From an uncultured Bacteroidota bacterium (GTDB taxonomy: Bacteria > Bacteroidota > Bacteroidia > Chitinophagales > Chitinophagaceae), in assembly GCA_903906615.1 (NCBI GenBank), contig CAIVKT010000424.1, positions 1 through 7,708 on the forward strand: a stretch of 7,708 bases of DNA, in the 5' to 3' direction. A program made the position numbers and the translations under genes. Positions 1 to 5,402 of the stretch are shown one piece after another. How positions within the stretch are numbered: the first letter of the stretch is position 1; the number at the start of each line of letters is the position of its first letter. The notes beneath the pieces were generated by a model. The model searched no databases. It was given only the letters and a program-made list of their open reading frames with translations, and was not told the DNA's origin.

Positions 1-883
1 ATCTACCTGTACCATTCCCCGCAATAGTATGTATTATGCCCAAAGTATCAATCTTTCTGATACGTTGCCCTGAATAAGTAGCAATATACAAATTACCTAT
101 AGCATCAATAGCAAGATCATAAACTTTAAAATTAGCGATAGTAGCCGGTATCTCATCGCCATTATACGTAGCAATGCCGGTGCCGCCAATTGTATCTACA
201 TGATAGGTTACAGTATCTACTCTTAGTATCCGCAAGTTAATACCCAGATATAGATACCCACGCTGATCAACGCACATGCCCTGAAAACCAAGGCCAGTTA
301 CTACTGTGCTGATAATACCTGCCGTATTTATTTTCCGCACATCACCTCCATTCTCTCCAATAAATAAGTTACCGTATCCATCTACACAAATGTCTAATGG
401 AGCTAATGTGGCTGCCGATGCAGGTCCGCCATCACCAGTTGAACTGGCAGTACCATTACCCGCTACAGTATGTATTATACCTGTGCTAACGTCTACTTTT
501 CTTACCCTATAATTATTTACATCTGCTATATAAATATTGCCTGCTGCATCAACATCAAAAAATGAATTCTTCATTGCTGCTACTGTAGCTGGTACACCTT
601 CACCACTATAGCCATATACACCATTACCTGCTACAGTAGTAATAATGCCTGCGGGCGTAATCTTACGTATTCGTGGAGCTCCGGCTTCTTCTGCGAAATA
701 ATAATTACCAAATGCATCAAACGCACCTCCGAATGTCTGGGGTGTATGAGCTGCCGTTGCAGGGCCTCCATCTCCACTAAAAACGTTACTCCCATTGCCT
801 GCGATAGTTGTTATAATCTGGGCATGAATATTATTACATACTCCAATGATTAATAAGGAAGAAAATATTATTATATACCTCAT
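1..883 (-). CDS. Secreted NHL-repeat protein, N-terminal part (runs off the left edge)
   Basis: The reverse strand is open from an ATG at 881-883 to the window edge, giving 294 residues without a stop. Residues 1-21 form a signal peptide (hydrophobic IIIFSSLLIIGV, cleavage probably after IHA). The rest is a tandem beta-propeller repeat of about 55 residues. The line TIAGNG / TVAGNG / TVAGNG / TIGGTG / TIAGNG recurs near residues 26, 83, 139, 231 and 286. The first four are followed by a GDGGPATAA-like turn and then by D..GN.YIAD...RVRK strands, the signature of NHL repeats. NHL propellers generally act as protein- or ligand-binding scaffolds; no enzyme residues can be assigned. The gene starts 13 nt after the stop of the upstream beta-roll gene, so the two probably share a transcript. 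The C-terminus, where a type IX secretion sorting domain would sit, is outside the window. Confidence 0.88.
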   Translation of the reverse strand, partial: MRYIIIFSSLLIIGVCNNIHAQIITTIAGNGSNVFSGDGGPATAAHTPQTFGGAFDAFGNYYFAEEAGAPRIRKITPAGIITTVAGNGVYGYSGEGVPATVAAMKNSFFDVDAAGNIYIADVNNYRVRKVDVSTGIIHTVAGNGTASSTGDGGPASAATLAPLDICVDGYGNLFIGENGGDVRKINTAGIISTVVTGLGFQGMCVDQRGYLYLGINLRILRVDTVTYHVDTIGGTGIATYNGDEIPATIANFKVYDLAIDAIGNLYIATYSGQRIRKIDTLGIIHTIAGNGTGR

Positions 884-896
884 CTGTGATTTATAA

Positions 897-1703
897 TTAC
901 ACCACATAAACTACATTATTACCGTTAGCATCAGGATAGAACCATAAGGCTCGTGAAGGGTAACCACCTGGAGGTACTGGTATTCCTCCAGAGAGTGTTC
1001 CCATTGGTATATCAGGCACAACAAGTTCATTGGCCCATAATGCTCCTGTGCCGCTTGGTATGTTAGCCCCACCAAGGCCAACACCATACATGCCTGTATA
1101 AGCAAATCCATTATCATTATTATTAGCACCACCCAATATAGCCGAGCAACTGCCAGTAAGACTATTGCTGTCACCACCAAGTATAGCAGTATTGTATGCG
1201 CCGGGTGCTATATAATTGTTATGACCGCCGCCTATTGTGGCGAATACGGTATCATTTAATACATCAGTATCTATACAATTGAGCTGGCCACCAACTATTA
1301 CACTATACAAAGGTTCGTTTGTGCCGGGTGTAGGGTTACTGATTGTATTATTATCGCCACCGCCCAATACATTGTATTGTCCCTGTGGTATACAGTTTAA
1401 GCAGCCGCCTCCTATAGCATTGAAACTGCCATTTATGTAATTCTGAGCCCCTCCGCCAATAAAAGAAAAATTATATTCGGCTATTAAATTGTTTAGCCCG
1501 GAGAAGATACCGTTATACCGGCCTTCGTCAAAGCCTGTAATACAATGGCCGGCCCCCCCATGTTGTCCGTAGTGTTTCAAAAAATAAGTTGATGGGCGTA
1601 ATCTCTTGATTACGTCCTTGCCGGTAGCCAGTCTCCCGACTGGCGTATGAGTGCTGCAATGAGCCGGCACATTTGTATTCTTGCATATGCTGTACTTTAC
1701 CAT
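897..1703 (-). CDS. Glycine-rich YadA-head-like beta-roll protein, probably 5'-truncated or fused
   Basis: The frame gives 268 residues from the ATG at 1701-1703; a TTG two codons earlier is also possible. Residues about 64-215 are a repeat of roughly 15 residues with the core I-G-G-G-x-x-N-x-I: FIGGGAQNYI at 81, AIGGGCLNCI at 96, VLGGGDNNTI at 112, TIGGGHNNYI at 157, then ILGGDSN and ILGGANN. This resembles the left-handed beta-roll of YadA-type adhesin heads and of fibre-like Bacteroidota surface proteins. The C-terminal ~50 residues (ANELVVPDIP to NNVVYVV) are non-repetitive; I recognise no anchor or sorting domain. Residues 1-55 lack a signal peptide and are encoded by DNA containing two REP-like hairpins (1597-1614, 1627-1644). 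The native N-terminus is therefore probably lost and the gene may be a remnant. The rest is intact, with clean repeat periodicity. It lies 13 nt upstream of the NHL gene. Confidence 0.6.
   Translation of the reverse strand: MVKYSICKNTNVPAHCSTHTPVGRLATGKDVIKRLRPSTYFLKHYGQHGGAGHCITGFDEGRYNGIFSGLNNLIAEYNFSFIGGGAQNYINGSFNAIGGGCLNCIPQGQYNVLGGGDNNTISNPTPGTNEPLYSVIVGGQLNCIDTDVLNDTVFATIGGGHNNYIAPGAYNTAILGGDSNSLTGSCSAILGGANNNDNGFAYTGMYGVGLGGANIPSGTGALWANELVVPDIPMGTLSGGIPVPPGGYPSRALWFYPDANGNNVVYVV
1597..1614 (+). repeat. REP-like hairpin, stem CGTAATC / loop TCTT
   Basis: A perfect 7-bp stem (CGTAATC at 1597-1603, GATTACG at 1608-1614) closes a TCTT loop. It lies 12 nt before the hairpin at 1627-1644 and has the same stem and loop lengths. 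Four of the seven stem pairs differ between the two hairpins, and each difference keeps pairing. It falls inside the N-terminal coding frame of the beta-roll gene, on the other strand. Confidence 0.6.
1627..1652 (+). repeat. REP-like hairpin, left copy, stem GCCAGTC / loop TCCC
   Basis: A perfect 7-bp stem (GCCAGTC at 1627-1633, GACTGGC at 1638-1644) closes a TCCC loop, followed by the conserved tail GTATGAGT. The preceding bases are GGTA, so GTAG abuts the palindrome, similar to the GTAG/GGAG tetranucleotide of classical REPs. From 1628 to 1652 it matches the minus strand at 2411-2387 with one difference. Confidence 0.7.
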
Positions 1704-1808
1704 AAACAATGTATATCACACTAAAGTTAATGAATTATTTATTAGCATAACAACTTTTCCTGAATTTAAATGTACCAATCAGACAAAACTAATTTGCCGG
1801 GTATATTT

Positions 1809-2318
1809 TTAATGATCGCTTTTGCGCTGCTGTATATATATTCTTCCGGCAATTTCCATCCATCCTGAACGTACGGGGTTCTCGTGTATATAATTGAGCT
1901 TCTGATTGAAAAATTTGAGCGAGTAGATGGATTCAGGATGGTTTTCGTGTGTCCACATCTGGTTATTACTGCTGCGCTGGTTCTGATCGGCATTCCATTC
2001 AAACCTATGGAGCATCCACTCCCGCCTGCTTTCGGGTTCTTTCTTTATAGTTTCAATTATCTGTGTGGAAGTGAATTTTTTTAAATCTCGTATAGTATCA
2101 GATAAAGTACCATTTGCACTTTTTACGATCATGTGCAGATGATTGGTCATGATCACATAGCCATACAGTTGCAGCGCTTTGTTTTTGATGCAGAAGTCAA
2201 GACTGTCTATAACTATATCGCGATACACTTTGCGAGTAAAAACATCTACCCAATCTACTATGGTTGGGGTTATAAAGTGGGCTGCATATTGGTCGCGTAT
2301 CTGGTATCCTCCGCTCAT
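1809..2318 (-). CDS. REP-associated tyrosine transposase (RAYT, Y1/IS200-like)
   Basis: This 169-residue protein belongs to the Y1 (HUH) transposase superfamily, in the single-domain group that processes REP hairpins by a 5'-phosphotyrosine intermediate. The metal-binding HUH motif is NHLH at residues 59-62 (H60, H62), preceded by the usual YGYVIMTNH strand. The likely nucleophile is Y143 in LNYIHENPV, the hallmark helix of RAYTs. Most of the fold is present, from YQIRDQYAAHFIT at the start to the C-terminal end of the usual domain, so the gene looks intact. The frame stays open upstream to about 2495, but that extension is encoded through the right REP copy (2387-2411). The ATG at 2316-2318, giving MSGGYQIRDQ, matches the normal family N-terminus and is preferred. 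The stop is TAA at 1809-1811, and no terminator hairpin follows. Confidence 0.88.
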   Translation of the reverse strand: MSGGYQIRDQYAAHFITPTIVDWVDVFTRKVYRDIVIDSLDFCIKNKALQLYGYVIMTNHLHMIVKSANGTLSDTIRDLKKFTSTQIIETIKKEPESRREWMLHRFEWNADQNQRSSNNQMWTHENHPESIYSLKFFNQKLNYIHENPVRSGWMEIAGRIYIQQRKSDH

Positions 2319-2386
2319 TTTTAGTTGATTTGTGGATACTAAAATAATATGGTTCCGATAATACAGGCAAATTATTTTCCTTCGAT

Positions 2387-2411
2387 ACTCACACGCCAGT
2401 CGGGAGACTGG
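2387..2411 (-). repeat. REP-like hairpin, right copy, inverted relative to the left copy
   Basis: Read on the minus strand, CCAGTC-TCCC-GACTGG is followed by CGTGTGAGT. The stem is 6 bp; the outermost pair of the left copy is lost because 2412 is G. It lies 68 nt upstream of the transposase ATG, so it would be in or near the transposase leader. A translated upstream extension of the gene would read through it. Confidence 0.7.
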
Positions 2412-2520
2412 GCAATGTTCCGCACGGCATCGGGTAGTACAGATAGCCTCAGCTTCATCAGCATAAACAATATTGTTCGCACGGAGTAACGGCAAAAATT
2501 TACTTTAACGTATTGTTTTC

Positions 2521-2557
2521 CCTACACGTTTTTAATATATCAGGCTTTTCGTGTAGG
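2521..2557. promoter_or_regulatory. Inverted repeat around the toxin-antitoxin promoter, candidate operator
   Basis: CCTACACG (2521-2528) and CGTGTAGG (2550-2557) are perfect 8-nt inverted arms separated by 21 nt. Their centres are about 29 nt apart, close to three helical turns. The right arm overlaps the first four bases of the -7 box at 2554-2561, and the left arm abuts the T-run in the -33 position. Type II toxin-antitoxin operons are usually repressed by their own antitoxin or complex, so this is the likely binding site. That function is inferred from position and symmetry. Confidence 0.55.
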
Positions 2558-2561
2558 TTTG
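2530..2561 (+). promoter_or_regulatory. Promoter of the toxin-antitoxin operon (Bacteroidota type)
   Basis: TAGGTTTG at 2554-2561 fits the Bacteroidota -7 consensus TAnnTTTG. A TTTT run at 2530-2533 lies 20 nt upstream, the expected -33 spacing, although the consensus G is missing. Transcription would start about 6 nt past the box, leaving a leader of under 10 nt before the ATG at 2575. Confidence 0.6.
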
Positions 2562-2574
2562 TAAAAAACAGCGC

Positions 2575-2805
2575 ATGGCACAGGCATTAGATAATGAGAT
2601 ACAAAAGTATTTGCCATTATTGGGGGATTCAGAAAAAAAATCGCTGTTAAGCGTTATTAAATCATTTCTAAACCTTAGAAATGAGGTATCCGGTACGATA
2701 AGCATTGCAGACTATAATAAAGAATTAGAAGCTGCAGAAGCTGAATTTGAGAAAGGTGATTACATTAGCCATGAGGAAATGATAAAGAAGATAAAGCAAT
2801 GGTGA
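2575..2805 (+). CDS. Antitoxin of a ParE/RelE-type toxin-antitoxin module
   Basis: This is a 76-residue acidic and lysine-rich protein, called an antitoxin because it is short, precedes a ParE/RelE-like toxin and overlaps it by 7 nt. Residues about 5-35 are a predicted helix (EIQKYLPLLGDSEKKSLLSV, then IKSFL). Residues 45-76 form a second helical part (YNKELEAAEAEFEKGDYIS, then HEEMIKKIKQW) that would be the toxin-binding tail. The pattern resembles small Bacteroidota antitoxins usually annotated as hypothetical or addiction-module proteins. I see no classical ribbon-helix-helix or HTH motif, so how it would bind DNA is unclear. The start ATG is 13 nt after a -7 box, and the gene lies under the inverted repeat at 2521-2557. 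A and T dominate its third positions, unlike the genes to the right, which fits horizontal spread of such modules. Confidence 0.75.
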   Translation: MAQALDNEIQKYLPLLGDSEKKSLLSVIKSFLNLRNEVSGTISIADYNKELEAAEAEFEKGDYISHEEMIKKIKQW

Positions 2806-3104
2806 AAGCCGCCTATACAATAGTATGGACAAAGCGCGCCCAGATACACACCAGGCAGGCATATGAGCATATTTGTGCTGACTCTCCCAAAAATGCGTTT
2901 AAAGTTCTTGAAGACATTCTTGCATTGATAACAAAAGCTGGCAATGATCCCACAATATATGCCCCTGATAAGTATAAAATAAATAATGATGGCACGTATC
3001 GTGCTTTTACAAAGCATCGTTATCGTGTATCTTACCGTATAAGCAATGATATACTCAGGGTACTCTCGGTTCGTCATACCAGCAGAAAACCGAAGGTGTA
3101 CTAA
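2799..3104 (+). CDS. Type II toxin, RelE/ParE family
   Basis: This 101-residue basic protein has the compact RelE/ParE layout. An N-terminal strand (YTIVWTKRAQ) leads into two helices (residues 14-48, ending KNAFKVLEDILALITKAGN). Three C-terminal strands follow: TYRAFTKHRYRVSYRI at 66-81, DILRVLSV at 84-91, and the tail RHTSRKPKVY. The tail R-H-T-S-R-x-P is typical of ParE-like toxins of Bacteroidota. ParE members poison DNA gyrase and RelE members cut ribosome-bound mRNA. The sequence alone does not say which applies, although the tail favours the ParE-like group. The ATG lies inside the last codons of the antitoxin gene (AAG CAA TGG TGA), so translational coupling is likely. No terminator follows, so read-through into the FKBP gene 77 nt away is possible. 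Confidence 0.85.
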   Translation: MVKAAYTIVWTKRAQIHTRQAYEHICADSPKNAFKVLEDILALITKAGNDPTIYAPDKYKINNDGTYRAFTKHRYRVSYRISNDILRVLSVRHTSRKPKVY

Positions 3105-3159
3105 TCTTGAGGTATTTTTATTGCACTATTCAAAAACTCCTCAATCTCCCATTATCCCC

Positions 3160-3167
3160 TACTTTTG
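3160..3167 (+). promoter_or_regulatory. -7 box for the FKBP gene
   Basis: TACTTTTG fits TAnnTTTG and is followed by CACAAACC, with the ATG 14 nt further on. No convincing TTTG is seen at the -33 position. The box lies inside the longer open frame that starts with a TTG at 3107, which argues that the real start is the ATG at 3182. Confidence 0.5.
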
Positions 3168-3181
3168 CACAAACCAACAGC

Positions 3182-3616
3182 ATGAGCTTACAAGACAAAC
3201 TATCTAAAATGAAGAACGACAAAGCAGAAAAGAACTTGAAGGAAGGGCAGGATTTCCTGGCGGAGAATAAGAAGAAGGCGGGCGTAACAGAACTGCCCAG
3301 CGGCCTGCAATACGAGATCATAACAGAAGGCACGGGCGCAAAGCCATCCGCCCGCAACACGGTTACCTGCCACTACCACGGCACACTGATCAACGGAACT
3401 ATATTCGATAGCTCGGTGCAGCGCGGCAGGCCGGCCAGCTTCCCCCTCAGCCAGGTGATCAAGGGCTGGACGGAGGGTGTGCAACTGATGCCGCAGGGCA
3501 GTAAGTGGCGCTTCTTCATACCACCAAGCCTCGGCTACGGCGACCGCCAGGTAGGCCCAACAATTGGCCCCAACAGCACACTGATATTTGAAGTGGAGCT
3601 GATAGATATTGACTAA
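3182..3616 (+). CDS. FKBP-type peptidyl-prolyl cis-trans isomerase
   Basis: This 144-residue enzyme accelerates cis-trans isomerisation of Xaa-Pro bonds during protein folding. Residues 1-35 form a charged helical stretch like the N-terminal arm of FkpA/Mip/FklB proteins. Residues about 42-144 are the FKBP domain, and the aromatic pocket is complete. By comparison with FKBP12 it has Y65, F75-D76, F87, V92-I93, W96, Y119 in LGYG, and F136 in the final IFEVELI strand. No signal peptide is visible from this start, so it is probably cytoplasmic; FkpA and Mip relatives are exported. The frame extends upstream to a TTG at 3107, but that part covers the -7 box at 3160 and reads as non-protein-like sequence. 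G+C is clearly higher than in the toxin genes just upstream. A strong terminator follows 3 nt after the stop. Confidence 0.92.
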   Translation: MSLQDKLSKMKNDKAEKNLKEGQDFLAENKKKAGVTELPSGLQYEIITEGTGAKPSARNTVTCHYHGTLINGTIFDSSVQRGRPASFPLSQVIKGWTEGVQLMPQGSKWRFFIPPSLGYGDRQVGPTIGPNSTLIFEVELIDID

Positions 3617-3619
3617 ACG

Positions 3620-3644
3620 AAAAGCCCTGCGAAGCGGGGCTTTT
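3620..3644 (+). terminator. Intrinsic terminator after the FKBP gene
   Basis: AAAAGCCCTGC (3620-3630) pairs with GCGGGGCTTTT (3634-3644) around a GAA loop. The 11-bp stem has one T-G wobble and ends in a T run. The A-rich 5' side means it could also work on the opposite strand. Confidence 0.88.
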
Positions 3645-3663
3645 CTATCGGTGTTATGTGGGC

Positions 3664-3752
3664 AAATCCCCCTTGCCCCTCCCGCTAAAAAATCGGGACT
3701 ACGCTGTCGGCACACCCGCAGGGCCTACGCTAAAGGGGGAATTCCCTGCGGG
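3664..3752. repeat. Palindrome-rich intergenic repeat-like patch
   Basis: This patch of about 90 bp lies between the FKBP terminator and the HtrA promoter and contains nested inverted arms. AAATCCCCCTT (3664-3674) pairs with AAGGGGGAATT (3733-3743) at 10 of 11 positions. CCCGCAGGG (3715-3723) pairs perfectly with CCCTGCGGG (3744-3752), and TCCCG (3680-3684) with CGGGA (3694-3698). No coding frame is convincing. It looks like a small dispersed palindromic element of the MITE or REP kind, but copies elsewhere cannot be seen from here. The rest of the 3645-3911 gap holds only the promoter region of the next gene. Confidence 0.5.
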
Positions 3753-3864
3753 AGCAGGCATGTATAGCACACAAAATCACCTGTAAAGTTCATGTAGAAT
3801 TGAACTAAAACACCTTTAACTTTACACTAACGTGTTTTAACACTTTTCTAATATTATCAGGCTA

Positions 3865-3872
3865 TATTTTTG
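3865..3872 (+). promoter_or_regulatory. Possible -7 box of the HtrA-type protease gene
   Basis: TATTTTTG fits TAnnTTTG and lies 39 nt before the ATG. A second candidate, TAACTTTA at 3817-3824, is one base off. Neither has a clear -33 TTTG. Between them is a short inverted repeat, GTGTT-TT-AACAC (3832-3843), which could be a regulator site; that is speculative. Confidence 0.35.
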
Positions 3873-3911
3873 AGGTACTTATTGCATAATTAAAAACAAA
3901 TCGGAACAGCT

Positions 3912-5402
3912 ATGAAATTCAAATCATTCTCTGTCATTGCTACAGCAGCACTGACATCTGTACTGACACTTTACGCAGTATCGTATTTTCAGCCCAAACC
4001 CCATTTTACTGCGGCCAGCACGCCTATCAGCTCTCGCGGCAGCCTTACGGCCTACGACGACAACAATGCTACAGCACCCATGGGCGCTGTGAATTTTGAA
4101 AGCGCGGCAGCATCTGCCATCAAGGCAGTGGTGCATGTAAAAACGGCCACAGGCGCGCGCTTGGTCACCGACAGGGGCATGGGCGATATGTTCAGCCAAC
4201 TCTTTGGCCCACGGCAGTATATATTGCCATCACAAACGGGGTCCGGCTCGGGTGTGGTGATCTCTGCCGATGGCTACATCGTAACCAATAACCACGTGGT
4301 GGCCGATGCCTCCGAAGTGACCGTAACCTTTAACGACCGCTACACCACCAAGGCCAAAGTAGTAGCTACCGACCCCGCCACGGATATAGCCGTGCTGAAG
4401 GTGGATGGCGAAAAGAACATACCCTATATGGACTTTGCCAACTCTGATGATGTGAAGATAGGCCAGTGGGTGCTGGCAGTAGGCTACCCGCTGAACCTGG
4501 ACGCAACCGTAACTGCAGGCATAGTGAGCGCCAAAGGCCGCTCGCTGGGTGTGAACAAAGCACAATCGCTCTCGGCCATTGAATCGTTCATACAGACAGA
4601 TGCGGCAGTAAACCCAGGTAACAGTGGCGGCGCATTAGTGAACACTGCCGGCCAACTGATAGGCATCAACTCGGCCATAGCATCACCCACAGGGTCTTAT
4701 GCGGGCTACTCTTACGCCATACCTGCCAACATAGTGCGCAAGGCAGTGAACGACCTGATGAAGTACGGCGCAGTGCAGCGCGCCTATATGGGCATACAGT
4801 ATGTAGACGGATCGAACGTATCGCAGGAAGAAAGCGCCAGCCTGGGCTTAGACAAAACAGACGGCGTATATGTAGTGAGCGTGGTGGCCGGCAGCGGCGC
4901 GGCCAAGGCAGGCATAAAGAAGGGCGACTTCATAACCCAGATAAATGGTGTGACCGTGAACTCGCAGCCAGAACTGCAAGGCCAGATAGCCCGCTACCAG
5001 CCCGGCGACAATGTGAACATCGTATATAGCCGCGAAGGAAAAACATACAATGCTAATATACAACTCACTAACCTGAACGGCACTACAGACATACTGAAAA
5101 CCGAAAGCAGCGCGAAGCTGCTGGGGGCTACCTTCCGCCCCATTAATGACCAGGAGAAACGGAGCTACAGCATACAGTATGGACTGGTAGTGACCAATGA
5201 AGGCAGCGGCACACTGGCGCAGAAGACACCAATAAAAAAAGGCTTTGTGATCACCAGCATCAATGATGCTGCCATAAGCACGGTGAATGACCTGCAACAG
5301 GCGCTGGCCAGCAACAAGGAGCTACAGATAGCAGGTTTTTATCCCGGCTATCCCGGTATACACTACTACTCGCTGATCAACCCTGCGGGCGGAGCGGAGT
5401 AA
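3912..5402 (+). CDS. DegP/HtrA-type periplasmic serine protease with two PDZ domains
   Basis: This 496-residue envelope quality-control protease degrades or holds misfolded periplasmic proteins. Residues 1-26 form a signal peptide or membrane anchor (FSVIATAALTSVLTLYAVSY). Residues about 60-285 are the trypsin-like domain with a full catalytic triad: H128 in TNNHVVA, D158 in DPATDIAVLKV, and S238 in GNSGGALVN. A regulatory loop (LFGPRQYILPSQTGSGSG) precedes the His strand. PDZ1 spans about 290-385 (AYMGIQYV, then GSGAAKAGIKKGDFITQING). PDZ2 spans about 403-490 and is more divergent (GSGTLAQKTPIKKGFVITSI). Length and order match Deg/Do proteins. The gene is monocistronic by appearance, with its own promoter region and a strong hairpin 69 nt past the stop. 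The name degP or degQ cannot be chosen from the sequence, so I leave the symbol empty. Confidence 0.95.
   Translation: MKFKSFSVIATAALTSVLTLYAVSYFQPKPHFTAASTPISSRGSLTAYDDNNATAPMGAVNFESAAASAIKAVVHVKTATGARLVTDRGMGDMFSQLFGPRQYILPSQTGSGSGVVISADGYIVTNNHVVADASEVTVTFNDRYTTKAKVVATDPATDIAVLKVDGEKNIPYMDFANSDDVKIGQWVLAVGYPLNLDATVTAGIVSAKGRSLGVNKAQSLSAIESFIQTDAAVNPGNSGGALVNTAGQLIGINSAIASPTGSYAGYSYAIPANIVRKAVNDLMKYGAVQRAYMGIQYVDGSNVSQEESASLGLDKTDGVYVVSVVAGSGAAKAGIKKGDFITQINGVTVNSQPELQGQIARYQPGDNVNIVYSREGKTYNANIQLTNLNGTTDILKTESSAKLLGATFRPINDQEKRSYSIQYGLVVTNEGSGTLAQKTPIKKGFVITSINDAAISTVNDLQQALASNKELQIAGFYPGYPGIHYYSLINPAGGAE

Larger units (their letters stand above)
1597..2471 (-). mobile_element. REPtron-like unit: Y1 transposase gene flanked by inverted REP-like hairpins
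   Basis: A transposase of the REP-associated tyrosine type sits between two copies of a short palindromic sequence in opposite orientation (1628-1652 on the plus strand, 2387-2411 on the minus strand; 24 of 25 positions agree). A further hairpin lies at 1597-1614. The 10-mer CATAAACAAT occurs in direct orientation at 1701-1710 and 2462-2471, beyond each REP copy. RAYT genes bracketed by REP and inverted REP are an established arrangement, and these transposases bind and nick REP hairpin DNA. No target duplication defines the ends, so the boundaries given are only the outermost related sequences I can see. The left side merges into the coding frame of the beta-roll gene. Confidence 0.6.

Noticed and set aside
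1597..1644. Short CRISPR-like array
   Set aside because: There are only two hairpins with different stems and no uniform repeat-spacer pattern or cas gene.
1528..1719. Minus-strand open frame of 63 codons overlapping the 5' part of the beta-roll gene
   Set aside because: It lies entirely in the repeat-derived DNA, overlaps a better frame, and has no domain-like pattern.
2319..2495. N-terminal 59-residue extension of the transposase
   Set aside because: It reads through the right REP copy and AT-rich leader, and the known family start corresponds to MSGGYQIRDQ at the ATG at 2316-2318.
3200..3715. Minus-strand 171-codon open frame opposite the FKBP gene
   Set aside because: It is a shadow of the FKBP gene, runs over its terminator and shows no plausible domain; the plus strand has a complete FKBP pocket.
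4848..5297. Minus-strand 149-codon open frame opposite the HtrA-type gene
   Set aside because: It is antisense to the PDZ-coding part and has no start signal or recognisable fold.
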